Source: Thalassotalea piscium (GTDB lineage: Bacteria; Pseudomonadota; Gammaproteobacteria; Enterobacterales; Alteromonadaceae). From it: 64,000 nt of DNA. Of the stretch, positions 56,622 through 64,000 are shown in pieces (within the stretch, counting starts at the first letter, position 1; every line of letters starts with the position of its first letter). The position numbers and the translations under genes were made by a program. The stretch lies in assembly GCF_030295935.1 (NCBI RefSeq), contig NZ_AP027362.1:434001-498000 (forward strand), written 5' to 3'. Below the pieces are notes generated by a model. That model saw nothing but the letters and a program-made list of their open reading frames with translations. It was not told the DNA's origin and made no database searches.

Positions 56622-57260
56622 ATGACTATAGGTCTAGTTGGACGTAAAGTGGGTATGACTCGCATCTTCACAGAAGATGGTGTTTCTACTCCTGTTACAG
56701 TCCTAGAAGTTGAAGCCAACCGTGTTGCTCAGGTTAAAACTGTAGACAACGATGGTTATTCAGCTATTCAAGTAACTACTGGTACTAAAAAAGCAAACCG
56801 AGTAAACAAGCCGGCAGCTGGCCACTTTGCGAAAGCAGGTGTTGAAGCAGGTCGCGGTTTATGGGAATTCCGTTTAACGGAAGGTGAAGGTGCTGAATTA
56901 GCTACAGGTAGCGAAATTACTGTTGAAGTTTTCAACGAAACAAAATTAGTAGACGTAACCGGCACATCTAAAGGTAAAGGTTTCCAAGGTGGTATTAAAC
57001 GTTGGAATTTCCGTACCCAAGATATGACACATGGTAACTCACTATCGCATCGTTCTAATGGTTCGATCGGTCAGTGTCAAACACCAGGTCGCGTATTTAA
57101 AGGCAAAAAAATGTCTGGTCACATGGGTGCTGTTCGTGTAACGACACAAAACCTTGAATTGGTTCGCGTTGACGCAGAACGTAACTTGCTCCTTATCAAA
57201 GGTGCGGTTCCGGGTGCAATCAACGGTAACGTAATCATTAAACCAGCTGTTAAAGCCTAA
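56622..57260 (+). CDS. rplC: 50S ribosomal protein uL3
   Basis: A 212-residue early-assembly large-subunit protein near the peptidyl-transferase centre. [16 protein letters not shown] start; the [16 protein letters not shown] loop and the Gln of [21 protein letters not shown] (site of PrmB methylation) are present. ATG 56622 has GGAG upstream; longer in-frame starts run into rpsJ and are rejected. Confidence 0.99.
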   Translation: MTIGLVGRKVGMTRIFTEDGVSTPVTVLEVEANRVAQVKTVDNDGYSAIQVTTGTKKANRVNKPAAGHFAKAGVEAGRGLWEFRLTEGEGAELATGSEITVEVFNETKLVDVTGTSKGKGFQGGIKRWNFRTQDMTHGNSLSHRSNGSIGQCQTPGRVFKGKKMSGHMGAVRVTTQNLELVRVDAERNLLLIKGAVPGAINGNVIIKPAVKA

Positions 57261-57278
57261 CGTCTGAGGAGAATTTTG

Positions 57279-57884
57279 ATGGAATTAGCATTAAAAGATG
57301 CGTCAGGCGCTCTTGAAGTTTCTGAAGCAACTTTCGGACGTGAGTTCAATGAAGCATTAGTACACCAAGTAGTAGTTGCATATGCAGCTGGTGCTCGTCA
57401 AGGTACGCGTGCTCAGAAAACTCGTTCTGAAGTAAGCGGCGGTGGTGCAAAACCGTGGCGTCAAAAAGGTACTGGCCGTGCGCGTGCTGGTACAACTCGT
57501 GGTCCAATTTGGAGATCTGGTGGCGTAACATTCGCTGCTAAGCCTCAAGATCACAGCCAAAAAGTAAACCGTAAAATGTACCGTGGTGCTATAGCTAGCA
57601 TTTTATCTGAGTTAGTTCGTCAAGAACGCTTAGTAGTGGTAAATGATTTTGCAGTTGAAACGCCTAAAACTAAAGAATTAGTGGCTAAGTTAAAAGGGTT
57701 AGAGTTAAAAGATGTATTAATCGTAACTCCAGAAGTTGATGAGAACTTGTTCTTATCTGCTCGTAACCTTTATAAAGTTGATGTTCGCGATGTAGCGGGT
57801 ATTGACCCAGTTAGCTTAGTAGGTTTTGAAAAAGTATTGATGACTGCTTCTGCAGTTAAGCAAATTGAGGAGATGTTAGCATGA
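57279..57884 (+). CDS. rplD: 50S ribosomal protein uL4
   Basis: A 201-residue protein; in E. coli it also represses its own operon. The exit-tunnel loop [25 protein letters not shown] is intact, with no obvious macrolide-resistance change. The TTG at 57276 is not used; ATG 57279 has GAGGAG upstream. The stop overlaps rplW by 4 bp. Confidence 0.99.
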   Translation: MELALKDASGALEVSEATFGREFNEALVHQVVVAYAAGARQGTRAQKTRSEVSGGGAKPWRQKGTGRARAGTTRGPIWRSGGVTFAAKPQDHSQKVNRKMYRGAIASILSELVRQERLVVVNDFAVETPKTKELVAKLKGLELKDVLIVTPEVDENLFLSARNLYKVDVRDVAGIDPVSLVGFEKVLMTASAVKQIEEMLA

Positions 57885-58183
57885 TAAGCGAAGAACGTTT
57901 GTTAAAAGTGCTATTGGCACCGAACATTTCTGAGAAAAGCACAATGGCTGCTGAAGCAAACAACACAGTTGTTTTCAAAGTAGCAACTGATGCTAAAAAA
58001 GCTGAAATCAAAGCTGCTGTTGAAAAACTTTTCGAAGTTAAAGTTGAAGGTGTTCGTACCTTGAATGTTAAGGGTAAAACAAAGCGTACAGGTGCTCGTT
58101 TTGGTCGCAGAAGCGACTGGAAAAAAGCGTACGTTACTCTTGCTGAAGGTTCTGATATCGACTTCGTTGGCGCAGAAGCATAG
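57881..58183 (+). CDS. rplW: 50S ribosomal protein uL23
   Basis: A 100-residue protein at the exit of the peptide tunnel that docks trigger factor and [21 protein letters not shown] start and the [23 protein letters not shown] arm are typical. Translationally coupled to rplD through an ATGA overlap. Confidence 0.99.
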   Translation: MISEERLLKVLLAPNISEKSTMAAEANNTVVFKVATDAKKAEIKAAVEKLFEVKVEGVRTLNVKGKTKRTGARFGRRSDWKKAYVTLAEGSDIDFVGAEA

Positions 58184-58194
58184 GAGAGGGATAA

Positions 58195-59022
58195 ATGGCT
58201 ATAGTAAAATGTAAACCAACTTCTCCGGGTCGTCGTCACTTAGTTAAAGTGGTTACCCCTGAGTTGCACAAAGGTAAGCCTTACGCACCATTGTTAGATA
58301 CTAAATCTAAATCTGGTGGTCGTAATAACAACGGTCGTATTACCGTTCGTCATATTGGTGGTGGTCATAAACAACACTATCGTTTGATTGACTTTAAGCG
58401 TAATAAAGACGGTATCCCTGCAAAAGTAGAGCGTTTGGAATATGATCCAAACCGTACTGCTAATATTGCATTAGTATTATATGCAGACGGTGAGCGTCGC
58501 TACATTTTAGCCCCTAAAGGCTTAAAAGCTGGTGATGTAATCCAGTCTGGTGTTGATGCGCCAATTAAAGCAGGTAATACAATGACTTTGCGTAACACGC
58601 CATTAGGTAGTGTTGTGCATGCAATCGAACTTAAACCAGGTAAAGGTGCTCAAATCGCTCGTGCGGCAGGTGCTTATGCTCAGTTAGTTGCTAAAGACGG
58701 TGCTTATGTCACTTTACGTCTTCGTTCAGGCGAAACGCGTAAGATAGAAGCAGAATGTCGTGCAACTCTTGGTGAAATCGGTAACGGTGAACACATGCTA
58801 CGCTCTTTGGGTAAAGCAGGTGCATCTCGTTGGCGTGGTGTTCGCCCAACTGTTCGTGGTGTTGCCATGAACCCAGTTGACCATCCACACGGTGGTGGTG
58901 AAGGTAGATCTTCAGGCGGACGTCATCCGGTATCTCCTTGGGGTGTACCAACTAAGGGTTATAAGACTCGTAGCAACAAGCGTACTGATAAATTTATCGT
59001 GCGTAATCGTACTAAAAAATAG
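58195..59022 (+). CDS. rplB: 50S ribosomal protein uL2
   Basis: A 275-residue protein needed for subunit association and peptidyl-transferase activity. The C-terminal signature [29 protein letters not shown] carries the essential conserved His. GAGAGG precedes the ATG. Normal length. Confidence 0.99.
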   Translation: MAIVKCKPTSPGRRHLVKVVTPELHKGKPYAPLLDTKSKSGGRNNNGRITVRHIGGGHKQHYRLIDFKRNKDGIPAKVERLEYDPNRTANIALVLYADGERRYILAPKGLKAGDVIQSGVDAPIKAGNTMTLRNTPLGSVVHAIELKPGKGAQIARAAGAYAQLVAKDGAYVTLRLRSGETRKIEAECRATLGEIGNGEHMLRSLGKAGASRWRGVRPTVRGVAMNPVDHPHGGGEGRSSGGRHPVSPWGVPTKGYKTRSNKRTDKFIVRNRTKK

Positions 59023-59047
59023 TACTCATTAATTAAGAGGAATCACC

Positions 59048-59323
59048 ATGCCACGTTCTCTCAAGAAAGGTCCATTTATCGACCTGCACTTGTTGACGAA
59101 GGTAGAGAAAGCTCTGGAAAGCGGGAATAAAAAGCCAATTAAAACTTGGTCCCGTCGTTCAATGATCATACCAAATATGATCGGATTGACCATAGCTGTC
59201 CATAATGGCCGTCAACACGTTCCTGTATTTGTAACCGAAGAAATGATCGGTCACAAATTGGGTGAATTTGCACCAACTCGTACTTATCGCGGCCACGTCG
59301 CTGATAAGAAAGCGAAAAGATAA
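59048..59323 (+). CDS. rpsS: 30S ribosomal protein uS19
   Basis: A 91-residue head protein of the small subunit, [16 protein letters not shown] start and [32 protein letters not shown] in form. AGAGG upstream. Length is that of E. coli S19 within one residue. Confidence 0.99.
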   Translation: MPRSLKKGPFIDLHLLTKVEKALESGNKKPIKTWSRRSMIIPNMIGLTIAVHNGRQHVPVFVTEEMIGHKLGEFAPTRTYRGHVADKKAKR

Positions 59324-59334
59324 GGGGAAGTTAG

Positions 59335-59667
59335 ATGGAAGCTATTGCTAAACATAAATTTGCCCGTGGTTCTGCGCAGAAAGCACGTTTAGTTGTGGAT
59401 CAAATCCGCGGCTTAAGCGTTGAGAAAGCTTTAGAAGTTCTTGAGTTCAGCAACAAATCAGCTGCTGATCTTGTGAAAAAAGTTTTAAACTCAGCTATCG
59501 CAAACGCAGAGCACAACGAAGGTGCAGACATTGATGAATTATTCGTTAAAACTATAATGGTTGACGATGGTCCTACAATGAAACGTATCAAACCTCGTGC
59601 GAAAGGTCGTGCGGATCGTATCCTTAAGCGTACAAGTCACATTACTGTGATTGTCGCTGATAGCTAG
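59335..59667 (+). CDS. rplV: 50S ribosomal protein uL22
   Basis: A 110-residue tunnel protein. [17 protein letters not shown] start, tunnel loop with [21 protein letters not shown]. No loop deletion of the macrolide-resistance type. GGGGAAG upstream. Confidence 0.99.
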   Translation: MEAIAKHKFARGSAQKARLVVDQIRGLSVEKALEVLEFSNKSAADLVKKVLNSAIANAEHNEGADIDELFVKTIMVDDGPTMKRIKPRAKGRADRILKRTSHITVIVADS

Positions 59668-59678
59668 GAGATATTAGA

Positions 59679-60374
59679 ATGGGTCAAAAAGTCCATCCAA
59701 ATGGTATTCGCTTAGGTATCACTAAACCTTTCGCGTCTACTTGGTTTGCAAGTAATAAAGATTTTGCAGATAACTTACACGGTGACCATTTGGTTCGTGC
59801 ATATTTATCTGAAAAGCTTAAGCGTGCATCATTATCAAAAATCGTAATTGAACGTCCAGCTAAGTCAATCCGCGTAACAATTCACACGGCTCGTCCAGGT
59901 GTTGTTATCGGTAAGAAAGGCGAAGATGTAGAAAAATTACGTTTACAAGTATCTAAAATTGCTGGTGTTCCTGCTCAAATCAACATCGCTGAAGTTCGTA
60001 AGCCAGAAATGGATGCGCAGCTTGTTGCTGACAGTATCGGTAGTCAATTAGAACGTCGTGTTATGTTCCGTCGTGCGATGAAGCGCGCAGTTCAAAACGC
60101 AATGCGTTTAGGTGCTAAGGGTATCAAAGTTGAAGTAAGTGGTCGTTTAGGCGGCGCTGATATTGCTCGTACAGAATGGTATCGTGAAGGTCGTGTGCCT
60201 TTACATACATTACGTGCTGATATCGACTACGCAATTGCGCGTGGTGAAACAACGTATGGTACTATTGGTGTAAAAGTTTGGATTTTCAAAGGTGAAGTAA
60301 TTGGTAACATGCCATTAGTGGCAGAGCAGCCAGCAGCTAAACCTAAGAAAAGAAATAACCGCAAGAGCAAGTAG
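59679..60374 (+). CDS. rpsC: 30S ribosomal protein uS3
   Basis: A 231-residue protein at the mRNA entry site with helicase role. KH domain about 38-107 with [16 protein letters not shown]-terminal domain with [30 protein letters not shown]. The basic tail ([11 protein letters not shown]) is normal. Preceded by GGAG. Confidence 0.99.
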   Translation: MGQKVHPNGIRLGITKPFASTWFASNKDFADNLHGDHLVRAYLSEKLKRASLSKIVIERPAKSIRVTIHTARPGVVIGKKGEDVEKLRLQVSKIAGVPAQINIAEVRKPEMDAQLVADSIGSQLERRVMFRRAMKRAVQNAMRLGAKGIKVEVSGRLGGADIARTEWYREGRVPLHTLRADIDYAIARGETTYGTIGVKVWIFKGEVIGNMPLVAEQPAAKPKKRNNRKSK

Positions 60375-60384
60375 GGGATAAGTA

Positions 60385-60798
60385 ATGTTACAACCAAAAC
60401 GTACTAAATTCCGTAAGCAATTTAAATTGCGCAACCGCGGTCTTGCACAAGTAGGTAGTTCAGTTAGCTTCGGTACTTACGGGTTAAAATCAACTGAACG
60501 TGGTCGTATGACTGCGCGTCAAATTGAATCAGCTCGTCGTGCGATGACTCGTCACGTTAAGCGTCAAGGTAAAATTTGGATCCGAGTATTCCCAGATAAG
60601 CCAATTACCAAAAAACCTCTTGAGGTTCGTATGGGTAAAGGTAAAGGTTCTGTAGAATATTGGGTATGTCAAATTCTACCAGGTCGTGTTCTTTATGAAA
60701 TGGAAGGTGTATCTGAAGAATTGGCACGTGAAGCATTTGCATTAGCAGCTGCTAAATTGCCATTCAAAACAACCTTCGTAACTAGAACGGTGATGTAA
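60385..60798 (+). CDS. rplP: 50S ribosomal protein uL16
   Basis: A 137-residue late-assembly protein near the A-site t[22 protein letters not shown] start; [25 protein letters not shown] includes the Arg that YcfD hydroxylates in E. coli. The stop overlaps the rpmC start by one base (TAATG). Confidence 0.99.
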   Translation: MLQPKRTKFRKQFKLRNRGLAQVGSSVSFGTYGLKSTERGRMTARQIESARRAMTRHVKRQGKIWIRVFPDKPITKKPLEVRMGKGKGSVEYWVCQILPGRVLYEMEGVSEELAREAFALAAAKLPFKTTFVTRTVM

Positions 60799-60989
60799 TG
60801 AAAGCAAGCGAACTTAAAGAAAAAAGCATTGAAGAGCTAAACGCTGAATTGCTTAGTTTGTTGCGCGAACAGTTTAACTATCGCATGCAAGCTAGCACGG
60901 GCCAATTAGCACAAACTCATTTGCTAAGAACGGTACGTCGCAATATAGCACGTGTTAAGACTATCATAACTGAAAAGGCTGGTAAGTAA
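60798..60989 (+). CDS. rpmC: 50S ribosomal protein uL29
   Basis: A 63-residue two-helix protein near the tunnel exit; [19 protein letters not shown] start and [17 protein letters not shown] end. Overlaps rplP and rpsQ by one base at each side. Confidence 0.99.
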   Translation: MKASELKEKSIEELNAELLSLLREQFNYRMQASTGQLAQTHLLRTVRRNIARVKTIITEKAGK

Positions 60990-61237
60990 TGAGCGATAAA
61001 ATTCGTACAGTACAAGGTCGTGTTGTCAGTGACAAAATGGAAAAGTCTATCACTGTCCTGATTGAGCGACGTGTTAAGCACCCTATTTACGGTAAGTTCA
61101 TTACGCGTTCAACTAAGTTGAAAGCTCATGATGAAACTAACCAATGTAATGAAGGTGATTTTGTAACTATTCGTGAATGTGCACCTATCTCTAAGACCAA
61201 GTCTTGGACATTAGTAGACATTATCACTAAAGCTTAG
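60989..61237 (+). CDS. rpsQ: 30S ribosomal protein uS17
   Basis: An 82-residue protein, [31 protein letters not shown] in form. Last gene of the S10 operon; followed by a strong terminator, so the operon ends here as in E. coli. Confidence 0.99.
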   Translation: MSDKIRTVQGRVVSDKMEKSITVLIERRVKHPIYGKFITRSTKLKAHDETNQCNEGDFVTIRECAPISKTKSWTLVDIITKA

Positions 61238-61260
61238 TTAATAAGTTTTAATAGTTAATA

Positions 61261-61288
61261 AAAACGACTCCTTAGGAGTCGTTTTTTT
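61261..61288 (+). terminator. Terminator of the S10 operon
   Basis: AAAACGACTCC-TTA-GGAGTCGTTTTTTT hairpin with T7 run, 23 bp after the rpsQ stop. Confidence 0.92.
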
Positions 61289-61366
61289 ATTACTGTATTT
61301 CAAATGCGTTTTTTTATTTAGACCAATAAAAATTGTTTAAATAAAGTACCACTTTTATTTTAGTGG

Positions 61367-61375
61367 TGTTATAAT
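61367..61375 (+). promoter_or_regulatory. Promoter of the spc operon
   Basis: Extended -10 TGTTATAAT (TATAAT at 61370-61375) about 100 bp before rplN, followed by GC-rich TCGCGCCCGC. No good -35. The leader 61385-61476 contains CCCGCTTG / GAGCGGG, a small hairpin. Confidence 0.65.
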
Positions 61376-61476
61376 CTCGCGCCCGCTTGTTTTGAGCGGG
61401 TTTGAAAGGCAGTGACGGGTCGGATTTTTGGCCTTGAATTTAATCTTTTATTAGATATAGAGCGGAGCACATATAA

Positions 61477-61845
61477 ATGATCCAAATGCAAACACAGCTA
61501 GACGTTGCTGATAACAGTGGCGCTCGACGCGTGCAATGTATTAAGGTCCTTGGTGGCTCGCACCGTCGCTATGCACGCATAGGTGATATCATCAAAGTTG
61601 CAGTGAAGGAAGCAATTCCTCGCGGTAAAGTTAAGAAAGGTGATGTCCTTACAGCGGTAGTGGTGCGCACTAAAAAGGGCGTACGTCGTTCAGATGGCTC
61701 AGCCATTCGATTTGACGGAAACGCGGCAGTAATGTTGAATGCTAACTTACAGCCAATTGGTACTCGTATTTTCGGTCCTGTGACTCGTGAACTTCGTAAT
61801 GAGAAGTTTATGAAAATCGTTTCACTTGCTCCAGAAGTACTATAA
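61477..61845 (+). CDS. rplN: 50S ribosomal protein uL14
   Basis: A 122-residue protein of an intersubunit bridge. [27 protein letters not shown] start and [24 protein letters not shown] end. First gene of the spc operon. Normal length. Confidence 0.99.
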   Translation: MIQMQTQLDVADNSGARRVQCIKVLGGSHRRYARIGDIIKVAVKEAIPRGKVKKGDVLTAVVVRTKKGVRRSDGSAIRFDGNAAVMLNANLQPIGTRIFGPVTRELRNEKFMKIVSLAPEVL

Positions 61846-61857
61846 GGAGTCACGATA

Positions 61858-62172
61858 ATGGCATCTAAAATTCGTCGTGATGATGAAGTAATCGTACTAG
61901 CAGGAAAAGACAAGGGCAAGACTGGTAAAGTCACTAAAGTGCTTGTTGAAGACAGCAAAGTATTTGTAGAAGGCGTAAACCTAATCAAGAAACACACTAA
62001 GCCTGTACCTCAGTTACAGCAGCCTGGTGGGATTGTTGAGAAAGAAGCACCTCTACATGTTTCAAATGTAGCGATCGTTAACCCTAAAACGGGTAAAGCT
62101 GATCGTATAGGTTTTAGAGTTGAAGATGGTAAAAAAGTACGCTTCTTCAAATCTAATAACGAACTAGTTTAA
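61858..62172 (+). CDS. rplX: 50S ribosomal protein uL24
   Basis: A 104-residue early-assembly initiator protein with a KOW motif ([22 protein letters not shown]). AAGGAG precedes the ATG. 12 bp after rplN. Confidence 0.99.
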   Translation: MASKIRRDDEVIVLAGKDKGKTGKVTKVLVEDSKVFVEGVNLIKKHTKPVPQLQQPGGIVEKEAPLHVSNVAIVNPKTGKADRIGFRVEDGKKVRFFKSNNELV

Positions 62173-62187
62173 TTATTGGAGTAAACG

Positions 62188-62727
62188 ATGGCGAAACTGC
62201 ATGATTTTTACAAAGATACCGTTGTAGCCGATCTTCAAAAGAAGTTCGAATACAAAAGTGTCATGCAAGTCCCTCGGATTGAAAAGATCACCCTTAACAT
62301 GGGTGTTGGCGAAGCCATTTCTGACAAGAAAGTGCTTGAGCATGCCACGAATGATCTTACTGCAATCTCAGGACAAAAGCCTATTACGACTGTAGCACGC
62401 AAATCTGTTGCGGGCTTTAAGATTCGTGAAGGTTATCCTATTGGCGCAAAAGTAACTCTACGCGGCGAACGTATGTGGGAATTTTTAGAGCGTTTAATCT
62501 CTATTTCAGTTCCTCGTATTCGTGATTTCCGTGGCTTGAACCCTAAATCGTTCGATGGCCGTGGTAATTATAGCATGGGTGTACGTGAGCAAATTATTTT
62601 CCCAGAGATCGATTATGATAAAATCGATAAGATTCGTGGTTTGGATATTACTATCACAACGACTGCGAAATCTAATGAGGAAGGTCATGCGTTGCTGACT
62701 GCCTTTAACTTCCCGTTTAAGAAATAA
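62188..62727 (+). CDS. rplE: 50S ribosomal protein uL5
   Basis: A 179-residue protein that binds 5S rRNA and contacts P-site t[22 protein letters not shown] and the late [28 protein letters not shown] blocks are conserved. Normal length. Confidence 0.99.
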   Translation: MAKLHDFYKDTVVADLQKKFEYKSVMQVPRIEKITLNMGVGEAISDKKVLEHATNDLTAISGQKPITTVARKSVAGFKIREGYPIGAKVTLRGERMWEFLERLISISVPRIRDFRGLNPKSFDGRGNYSMGVREQIIFPEIDYDKIDKIRGLDITITTTAKSNEEGHALLTAFNFPFKK

Positions 62728-62738
62728 GGTGTAGAGTT

Positions 62739-63044
62739 ATGGCTAAATCGTCAATGAAAGCTCGTGAAGCAAAACGAACCAAATTAGTAGCACAATATGC
62801 TGAAAAGCGTGCTGCATTAAAAGCAATCATCTCTAGCGTTAATTCTTCTGAAGAAGAGCGTTGGGATGCCGTATTAAAACTTCAAGCTTTACCTCGTGAT
62901 TCGAGTTCTTCACGTCAACGTAATCGTTGTAATGTGACGGGTCGTCCGCATGGTTATTTACGCAAATTCGGTTTAAGCCGTATTAAATTGCGTGAGACTA
63001 TGATGCGTGGTGAAGTTCCAGGTCTTAAGAAAGCTAGTTGGTAA
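62739..63044 (+). CDS. rpsN: 30S ribosomal protein uS14 (zinc-free type)
   Basis: A 101-residue long form without the CxxC-x12-CxxC zinc motif of the short form. [36 protein letters not shown] is the family block. GTAGAG upstream. Position between rplE and rpsH is standard. Confidence 0.99.
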   Translation: MAKSSMKAREAKRTKLVAQYAEKRAALKAIISSVNSSEEERWDAVLKLQALPRDSSSSRQRNRCNVTGRPHGYLRKFGLSRIKLRETMMRGEVPGLKKASW

Positions 63045-63063
63045 TTCACGGGAGTAAATGGTT

Positions 63064-63453
63064 ATGATGACTGATCCTATCGCGGACATGTTTACACGCA
63101 TCCGCAACGGTCAATCTGCAGCAAAAACTGCAGTAAAAATGCCATCTTCTAAGGTAAAAGTTGCAATTGCTAACTTGCTTAAAGAAGAAGGCTATATTTC
63201 AGATTTCTCAGTATCAGGTGATTTAAAACCTGAACTAACTGTAGAATTGAAGTATTTTGAAGGTAAAGAAGTAATTGAAACAATCAAACGTGTTTCACGT
63301 CCAGGTTTACGCGTATACAAAGGTAGCAATGAGCTTCCTAAAGTATTAGCAGGCATGGGTATTGCGATTGTTTCTACTTCTAAAGGTATGATGACGGATC
63401 GCGCCGCTCGCTCTGCGAGTCTTGGTGGCGAAATCATCGGTTTCGTAGCGTAA
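63064..63453 (+). CDS. rpsH: 30S ribosomal protein uS8
   Basis: A 129-residue central-domain protein that in E. coli also represses the spc operon by binding its m[21 protein letters not shown] start and [26 protein letters not shown] end. An ATG at 63058 lies only 3 bases after GGAG; ATG 63064 has the better 9-base spacing, so I choose it. The difference is two residues. Confidence 0.97.
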   Translation: MMTDPIADMFTRIRNGQSAAKTAVKMPSSKVKVAIANLLKEEGYISDFSVSGDLKPELTVELKYFEGKEVIETIKRVSRPGLRVYKGSNELPKVLAGMGIAIVSTSKGMMTDRAARSASLGGEIIGFVA

Positions 63454-63463
63454 GGAGCAAATT

Positions 63464-63997
63464 ATGTCTCGTGTTGCAAAAGCACCTGTCGAAGTTCCTG
63501 CGGGCGTAACTGTTACGTTATCAGGTCAAGACATTAAAGTTAAAGGTTCAGCTGGTGAACTTTCACGTACTCTACATAGTTTAGTAAGTGTATCTCAAGA
63601 AGATAACCTTATAACAACTGGCGTAGTTTCTGAAAGTAAAGAAGCTTGGGCTCAAGCAGGTACTACACGCTCACTAATCAATAATATGGTTATTGGTGTA
63701 AATACTGGCTTTGAAAAAAGATTGGTTTTAAACGGTGTTGGTTACCGTGCGAAAGCTGAAGGTAAAAATTTAAACTTATCTCTAGGTTTTTCACATCCAG
63801 TTAACTACACAATTCCTGAAGGAATTACTGTTGAAACTCCGACCCAAACTGAAGTGGTACTGAAAGGTGCTGATAAACATTTAGTTGGTCAAGTCGCAGC
63901 GAACATTCGCGCTTACCGTAAGCCAGAGCCTTATAAAGGTAAAGGTATTCGTTATAGCGATGAGAATGTACGTCGTAAAGAAGCTAAGAAGAAGTAG
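63464..63997 (+). CDS. rplF: 50S ribosomal protein uL6
   Basis: A 177-residue protein near the sarcin-ricin loop; [22 protein letters not shown] start and [24 protein letters not shown] end. AAGGAG upstream. Complete, stopping three bases before the window edge; rplR is expected next. Confidence 0.99.
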   Translation: MSRVAKAPVEVPAGVTVTLSGQDIKVKGSAGELSRTLHSLVSVSQEDNLITTGVVSESKEAWAQAGTTRSLINNMVIGVNTGFEKRLVLNGVGYRAKAEGKNLNLSLGFSHPVNYTIPEGITVETPTQTEVVLKGADKHLVGQVAANIRAYRKPEPYKGKGIRYSDENVRRKEAKKK

Positions 63998-64000
63998 GGT

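Overview
The window is an AT-rich chromosomal segment of a marine gammaproteobacterium in the Alteromonadales. Protein character and gene order fit Colwelliaceae (Colwellia or Thalassotalea type). This is an inference from the look of the proteins and from synteny, not from a database search. No rRNA, tRNA, CRISPR array or prophage was seen. Almost every long ORF belongs to a recognisable family, so the novelty lies in repeats, small ORFs, regulatory sites and one broken gene.

Layout. 1-3.4 kb: end of an ABC-2 exporter permease, a TrmB-like methyltransferase and the PLP decarboxylase panP. 3.4-5.9 kb: small ORFs and two copies of a 230-bp MITE-like repeat around epmA, then a MerC-type membrane protein with Zur-like boxes. 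5.9-10.7 kb: the nitrogen cluster glnA / DUF4124 / glnL / glnG, with a sigma-54 promoter and NtrC boxes. 10.8-20.2 kb: typA, two small ORFs, a 456-bp repeat element carrying a 4 x 47-bp tandem array, a lipoprotein pair, then yihY-pip-dtd, yiiD and neighbours (gene order related to the E. coli bipA...yihY-dtd-yiiD region). 20.2-23.5 kb: small proteins and an NfeD plus two-SPFH membrane operon. 24-29.4 kb: histidine utilisation (hutCUH divergent from hutI) with HutC operators. 29.5-34.3 kb: a degenerate GGDEF-EAL protein, rraA and an HBM-type chemoreceptor. 34.5-40 kb: hslU, hslV, ftsN, priA and divergent rpmE (E. coli order, without cytR and menA). 40-42.2 kb: an ECF sigma / membrane anti-sigma / DUF4097 operon. 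42.3-44.8 kb: dnaB-alr. 44.9-46.9 kb: a PEP-CTERM protein gene split by an intact IS3-family element. 47-53.5 kb: a further MITE copy, yjbQ, cheX, a DUF6702 plus M1 peptidase pair, zur and a secreted M17 aminopeptidase. 53.7-55.8 kb: fusA2 (second EF-G). 56-64 kb: the S10 operon (rpsJ to rpsQ), a terminator, then the start of the spc operon (rplN to rplF), which runs off the window.

How parts work together. GlnL/GlnG control glnA through the sigma-54 promoter, and a GlnG (NtrC) box also lies across the start region of glnL. HutC acts on paired TTGTATATACAA operators between hutC and hutI. A heat-shock sigma-32 promoter drives hslVU. Zur-like boxes precede the MerC gene and may link it to the zur gene 46 kb away.

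The most distinctive items are: a MITE family in three copies, two of them near-identical and inverted 42 kb apart with 4-bp target duplications; the 456-bp TIR element with its hairpin tandem array and a partial copy at 34.4 kb; the precisely reconstructable IS3 insertion into a PEP-CTERM gene; and the 38-bp perfect palindrome in the hut control region. I found no convincing wholly new multi-gene system.
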